This document shows positions 60,032 through 64,000 of a stretch of DNA of 64,000 nucleotides, one piece after another. Location: the NCBI RefSeq assembly GCF_024679245.1, contig NC_090182.1:35425047-35489046 (forward strand), given 5' to 3'. A program made the translations under genes and the position numbers. The notes below the pieces were generated by a model. That model made no database searches. It worked only from the letters and a program-made list of their open reading frames with translations, and had not been told where the DNA came from. Origin of the DNA: Pseudorasbora parva. Taxonomy: Eukaryota; Chordata; Actinopteri; Cypriniformes; Gobionidae. The stretch's first letter is position 1. Every line of letters starts with the position of its first letter.

Positions 60032-60714
60032 TGGAACATGACTATGTTTGGGATCATGTATTTCAATTCTCTGTGTAAAAAAAGTTCTGTTGTACCACAT
60101 CCCTAGTTAAATATAAATCAATTAATATGTATAGTAGTAATGAGACTTTGTGCTGGTAGTAATAAAAATATTCTTATCAACACAATTTTTCATGGTTTTT
60201 CATTCTAGCATAGTAACACTGGTTAACATCTGCTTATAGCTCTAAATGTGCACAGTTATAGCTGAGAAGAAACACAAAATCCCTTGGAAATGGAAGGATT
60301 TTCAATTACAGCAAAATACAAATAATCATTACCTCTTCCTGTCCTGGCTGCTTCACCTTTTGAGATTTATATATAAAAACAATAACAAAACTGTGTGGTG
60401 TATCCATTGAATTTCCCTTAATGTTCATAGATGCTATGTTCCTGATCGATTGCTCCTGTCTGTCTGCCTGCTGCTGCTGCCACCACAGTGTTTGTAGCTC
60501 TGTATAGCTGTGTTTGAATCTCAATTTGATATATTTTCTTTGTAATTTACACTGCTAAATATAACTTACTCATCACCATATAGTGTTTAATATAGCCTAT
60601 CAATTTAAATTTGACATTACTAGCTTTTAATCTAAATCACTACCACACGTTAGCTTTTCGCTAGCCTGGTAGCTTTCCATCCCAGCATCCAGGTCTCCTG
60701 TTTTCTGAGTGCTA
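60032..60714. other. Unassigned stretch
   Basis: No gene is seen. The right part leads into the LINE 5' region. Confidence 0.5.
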
Positions 60715-60801
60715 TAGACAACTGTGGTGAGTTGGATTATTAAAAAGACTCCATCAGACAACTGTGGTAAGTTTTGGATTCATCAACAAATACGGTAAGC
60801 C

Positions 60802-61662
60802 ATGTCTTCTTCTCCTGTCATTGTCACTTGCACTGCATGCTACATGTTTAGCATATCTATCTCCGTTGGCGAACAGGGCTTCACATGTGATAAATGTAAG
60901 GAATTAATCAGGCTGACGGAGAAGATTTCAGATTTAGAGACACGCATCCAAGCTTTATGTGAGAGTAGTGAGAATGTAACAGCTTTAGATACTGCTTTGG
61001 ATGCGACTAGCTTAGTGAACACTCATTGTTTGGTTCCGGCTGAGCCCGCGCAGCAGGGCTGGGTGACGATGAGAAAGCATAGTCGCGGATCAAAAAAACA
61101 CTCTTCCGTTCCGATTAGAACATCAAACAGGTTCTCCCCACTCAGTGACGCACCCACTGAGGATCCTGTTGAAAGTGCCCTAGTTATTGGCGATTCTATT
61201 ACACGGAATGTGAAAATAGAGACACCAGCCACCATAGTCACATGTTTACCGGGAGCCAGAGCGCCTGACATCAAAGCAAATTTAAAAGTGCTGGCTAAAG
61301 CTAATCGTAAATTCTCTAAGATTATTATTCACGTTGGCACTAATGATGTTCGACTTCGCCAGTCGGAGATCACCAAAATTAACATTAAAGAGGTGTGTAA
61401 ACTCGCAAGTACGATGTCAAAAGTCGTATATTTCTCTGGTCCTCTCCCCGCGAAAAGGAGTGATGAAATAGTTAGCAGATTATCATCACTCAATGGCTGG
61501 TTGTCTAAGTGGTGTCTGCAAAATAACATAGGGTTCATAGACAATTGGAAAAGTTTTTGGGGCAGACCTGACCTTTTGAAGATGGACAGCATTCATCCCT
61601 CCTGGGCTGGTGCTGCTCTTCTCTCTAGTAATTTGGCACATAGTCTTAGAGCTAAACCTTGA
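60802..61662 (+). CDS. LINE ORF1: zinc finger, coiled coil and SGNH esterase domain
   Basis: This 286-residue protein starts at a true ATG. Residues 10-32 have a CxxC-15-CxxC zinc-binding pattern (C10, C13, C29, C32), followed by a short heptad-like helix (about 33-55). From about residue 125 an SGNH-hydrolase fold is readable: GDS at 130-132 (nucleophile Ser132), GTND at 179-182, and DSIHP at 262-266 (Asp262 and His265 complete the triad). Esterase-type ORF1 proteins are established for the CR1 clade of non-LTR retrotransposons. Their exact role is unclear, with membrane or chaperone-like functions proposed. All catalytic residues are intact. The TGA at 61660-61662 is directly followed by ORF2 in the same frame. 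Confidence 0.9.
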   Translation: MSSSPVIVTCTACYMFSISISVGEQGFTCDKCKELIRLTEKISDLETRIQALCESSENVTALDTALDATSLVNTHCLVPAEPAQQGWVTMRKHSRGSKKHSSVPIRTSNRFSPLSDAPTEDPVESALVIGDSITRNVKIETPATIVTCLPGARAPDIKANLKVLAKANRKFSKIIIHVGTNDVRLRQSEITKINIKEVCKLASTMSKVVYFSGPLPAKRSDEIVSRLSSLNGWLSKWCLQNNIGFIDNWKSFWGRPDLLKMDSIHPSWAGAALLSSNLAHSLRAKP

Positions 61663-64000
61663 CTCACTGGGGCCCAGGTCAGGAAGCAGACAAACTGGCT
61701 AAACCAACCGTCTGCTAGCTGTCTCACGTCACCAAAGTCAGCTAAATCCCAGCACATAGAGACTCTTTCACCTAGATATTATCACATAGAGACTGTGTCT
61801 GTTCCCCGAATTAGTAAATACAAAAAACCATCAAAACCATTGAACAGTAAAAATTTAATTGATGTCCAACAAATAAACAACAGATATAATACGGATGAAC
61901 AATTGATAAAGCTTGGGTTGCTGAATATTCGATCCCTTTCGCCAAAAACGCTTGTTGTCAATGATATGATTATAGATCATAACTTAGATGTGCTGTGTTT
62001 GACAGAAACCTGGCTAAAACCTGATGATTACATTACTTTAAATGAGTGCACCCCCCGAGATTATTGTTACAAACATGAGCCACGTCTGAAAGGTAAAGGG
62101 GGAGGTGTGGCTGTAATTTATACAAATATTTTCAGTATTACTCAGAAGTCTAGTTTCAAATATAATTCCTTTGAAGTTTTGGTGCTTTATGTAACACTGT
62201 GTAGTGTAAATGATAAATCCCTTCTGACTTTTTGTGTTGGCTACTGTATACAGGCCACCAGGGCACAATACAGACTTTATCAAAGAATTTGCTGGTTTTG
62301 TATCGGAGTTAGTATTAGCTGTAGATAAAGTACTAATTGTTGGGGATTTTAATATCCACGTAGACAATGAAAAAGACGCATTGGGATTGGCATTTAGAGA
62401 CATTCTAAACTCTATTGGAGTTAGACAACACGTATCGGGACCCACTCATCGCCTTAATCATACTTTAGATCTAATAATGTCACATGGAATAAATGTTGAT
62501 ACTGTTAAAATTCTGCTGCAGAGCGATGACATCTCAGATCATTACCTAATATCATGTATACTTAATTTACCTAAGGCTGCAAAGCCATCCCCTCGCTTCA
62601 AATATGGCAGGACGATAACCGCTGCGACTAAAGATTGCTTTGTACATAATCTTCCTCATCAGTTCCATCTCCTCAGCATTACAGATAGCCAAGATGAACT
62701 TGATGCTGCAACCGAAACTATTGACTCTCTCCTTACTAGCACTTTAGACATAGTTGCTCCCCGGCGCTTAAAGAAGATTAATGCAAATAATCCAACGCTG
62801 TGGTACAACGAGCACACTCGGGCCCTTAAAACAGCAGCCAGAAAAATGGAGCGCAGCTGGAAGAAAACAAAACTAGAGGTTTTTCGCAATTTGTGTAAAG
62901 AGAGCATGATTGCATACAGAAAGGCCATAAAAACTGCTAGATCTGCTTATTTCTCATCTCTTTTAGAAGAAAACAAACACAACCCTAAGTATTTATTCGA
63001 TACAGTGGCTAAATTATCAAAAAATAAAGCTTCAGCTTCTGATGTTTGTAAACAACACAGCAGTAATGACTTTATGAACTTCTTTACTAGTAAGATTGAT
63101 AATATTAGGAATAAAATTATAACCATGCAGCCGTCTATTACAGTATCACTTCAGACAGAGCACTGCAGGGTCACTGAGGAAAAATTACACTCATTCACTG
63201 CTATAGGAGGAGAAGAACTGGCTAAACTTGTAAAATCATCAAAATCAACAACATGTATGCTTGACCCTATACCGACTAGGCTATTAAAAGCGATACTTCC
63301 AGAGGTCATAGATCCTCTGCTTAATATCATTAATTCATCTTTGACATTAGGATATGTACCGAAAACTTTTAAGTTGGCTATAATTAAACCACTTATTAAA
63401 AAAACGCAACTTGATCCTAAAGAATTAGTCAATTACAGGCCAATCTCGAATCTACCGTTTCTATCAAAAATACTAGAAAAGGCCGTGTCTTCACAATTAG
63501 GTTCTTTTTTAGAAAGAAATGGTATATGTGAGGATTTCCAGTCAGGCTTTAGACCGTATCATAGCACTGAGACTGCTCTAATTAGAGTTACAAATGATTT
63601 ACTCTTATCATCTGATCGTGGTTGTATCTCTCTATTAGTGTTACTCGATCTTAGCGCTGCATTTGATACTATCGATCACAATATTCTTCTGAATAGAATC
63701 GAAAATTATGTTGGCGTTAGTGGAACTGCTTTGGCATGGTTTAAATCGTACTCATCTGACCGTTATCAGTTTGTAGCAGTAAATGAAGAGATGTCACACC
63801 GATCACAAGTTCAGTATGGGGTACCGCAAGGCTCAGTGTTAGGACCGTTGCTTTTCACCCTGTACATGCTACCACTGGGAGATATCATTAGGAAACATGG
63901 CGTTAGTTTTCATTGTTATGCTGACGATACTCAGCTCTATATTTCCTCACGCCCTGATGAAACCTACCAATTCACAAGATTAACAGAATGCATAGCTGAT
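61663..64000 (+). pseudogene. LINE ORF2: AP endonuclease and reverse transcriptase, one frameshift, runs off the window
   Basis: The open frame starts straight after the ORF1 TGA and stays in that frame to about 62238. It has no ATG until 61966, which is already past the first endonuclease motif (LNIRSL, 61921-61938). Endonuclease blocks LCLTETW, GDFNIH (after 62340) and SDHYLI are present. An extra base near 62231-62240 shifts the frame. The second phase is then open to base 64000. Reverse-transcriptase blocks are complete: [12 protein letters not shown] (first catalytic Asp at 63647-63649), [13 protein letters not shown], and YADD at 63917-63928. In family terms the endonuclease nicks target DNA and the RT copies the RNA. 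The frameshift makes this copy non-functional as it stands, unless it is a sequencing error. Thumb and C-terminal regions are outside the window. Confidence 0.92.

Larger units (their letters stand above)
60715..64000 (+). mobile_element. CR1/L2-group LINE, 3' end beyond the window
   Basis: The 5' leader has a short duplicated segment (AGACAACTGTGGTGAGTT near 60715 and AGACAACTGTGGTAAGTT near 60757). ORF1 and ORF2 follow. Only one frameshift interrupts about 3.2 kb of coding sequence, so this is the least decayed element in the window. Copying would be by target-primed reverse transcription using the ORF2 endonuclease and reverse transcriptase. The C-terminus of ORF2 and the 3' tail lie outside the window. 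Confidence 0.92.

Noticed and set aside
60840..61592. Minus-strand frames opposite the LINE ORF1
   Set aside because: ORF1 has an ATG, domains and intact catalytic residues on the plus strand.

Overview
This is vertebrate nuclear DNA, most likely from a cyprinid-type teleost. The evidence is the repeat content: Tc1/mariner, many hAT-like elements with 8-bp target duplications, TTAA-flanked elements, PIF/Harbinger, DIRS-type tyrosine-recombinase retrotransposons, a CR1/L2-group LINE, small LTR elements, and long (GT)n, (AC)n and (TA)n microsatellites. The species guess rests on remembered repeat families, not on a host gene. I found no convincing host protein-coding gene, rRNA, tRNA or CRISPR array. 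The window reads as an intergenic or intronic transposon graveyard with one fairly young LINE at its right edge.

Layout. 1-5 kb: a coding-free LTR element on the minus strand (two 525-bp LTRs) whose interior holds a 9-copy, 86-88-bp minisatellite. 5.1-6.3 kb: a decayed DIRS-type retrotransposon. 6.3-12.7 kb: mostly unassigned AT-rich DNA with small DNA-transposon remnants. 12.7-16 kb: a dispersed repeat split by a TTAA element that contains a second TTAA element, followed by a Tc1 copy with a broken transposase. 19.2-23.1 kb: a CACTG-terminated (EnSpm-like) element carrying what looks like a spliced minus-strand gene remnant. 24.9-26.3 kb: two tandem arrays. 26.3-28.5 kb: the left end of another DIRS element. 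31.0-32.7 kb: a palindromic TTAA element with roughly 600-bp arms.

36.5-43.2 kb is one gag-only LTR retrotransposon, closed by a perfect ATACT duplication and shattered by nested insertions. Its 3' LTR holds a 2-kb DNA element that contains a hAT. Its 5' LTR holds a 3-kb element that contains another hAT-like element and a further fragment. 43.9-55.4 kb has a small element with a perfect 8-bp duplication, a solo LTR with a perfect 5-bp duplication, a hAT with a perfect 8-bp duplication, and a minus-strand DIRS element interrupted by a second copy of the small element, itself interrupted by a third. 59.0-60.0 kb is a PIF/Harbinger transposase pseudogene. 60.7-64 kb is a CR1/L2-type LINE with an intact zinc-finger/esterase ORF1 and an endonuclease/reverse-transcriptase ORF2 that runs off the edge.

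The elements do not form a cellular pathway. Their relationship is stratigraphic: because several interrupted elements have an uninterrupted relative in the same window, insertion sites, target duplications and relative ages can be read directly. The most unusual points are the LINE in which ORF2 continues in the same frame after the ORF1 TGA with no ATG before the endonuclease domain, the two 8-bp-duplicating elements that lack inverted ends, the long-armed palindromic TTAA element, and the spliced gene remnant inside the CACTG element.
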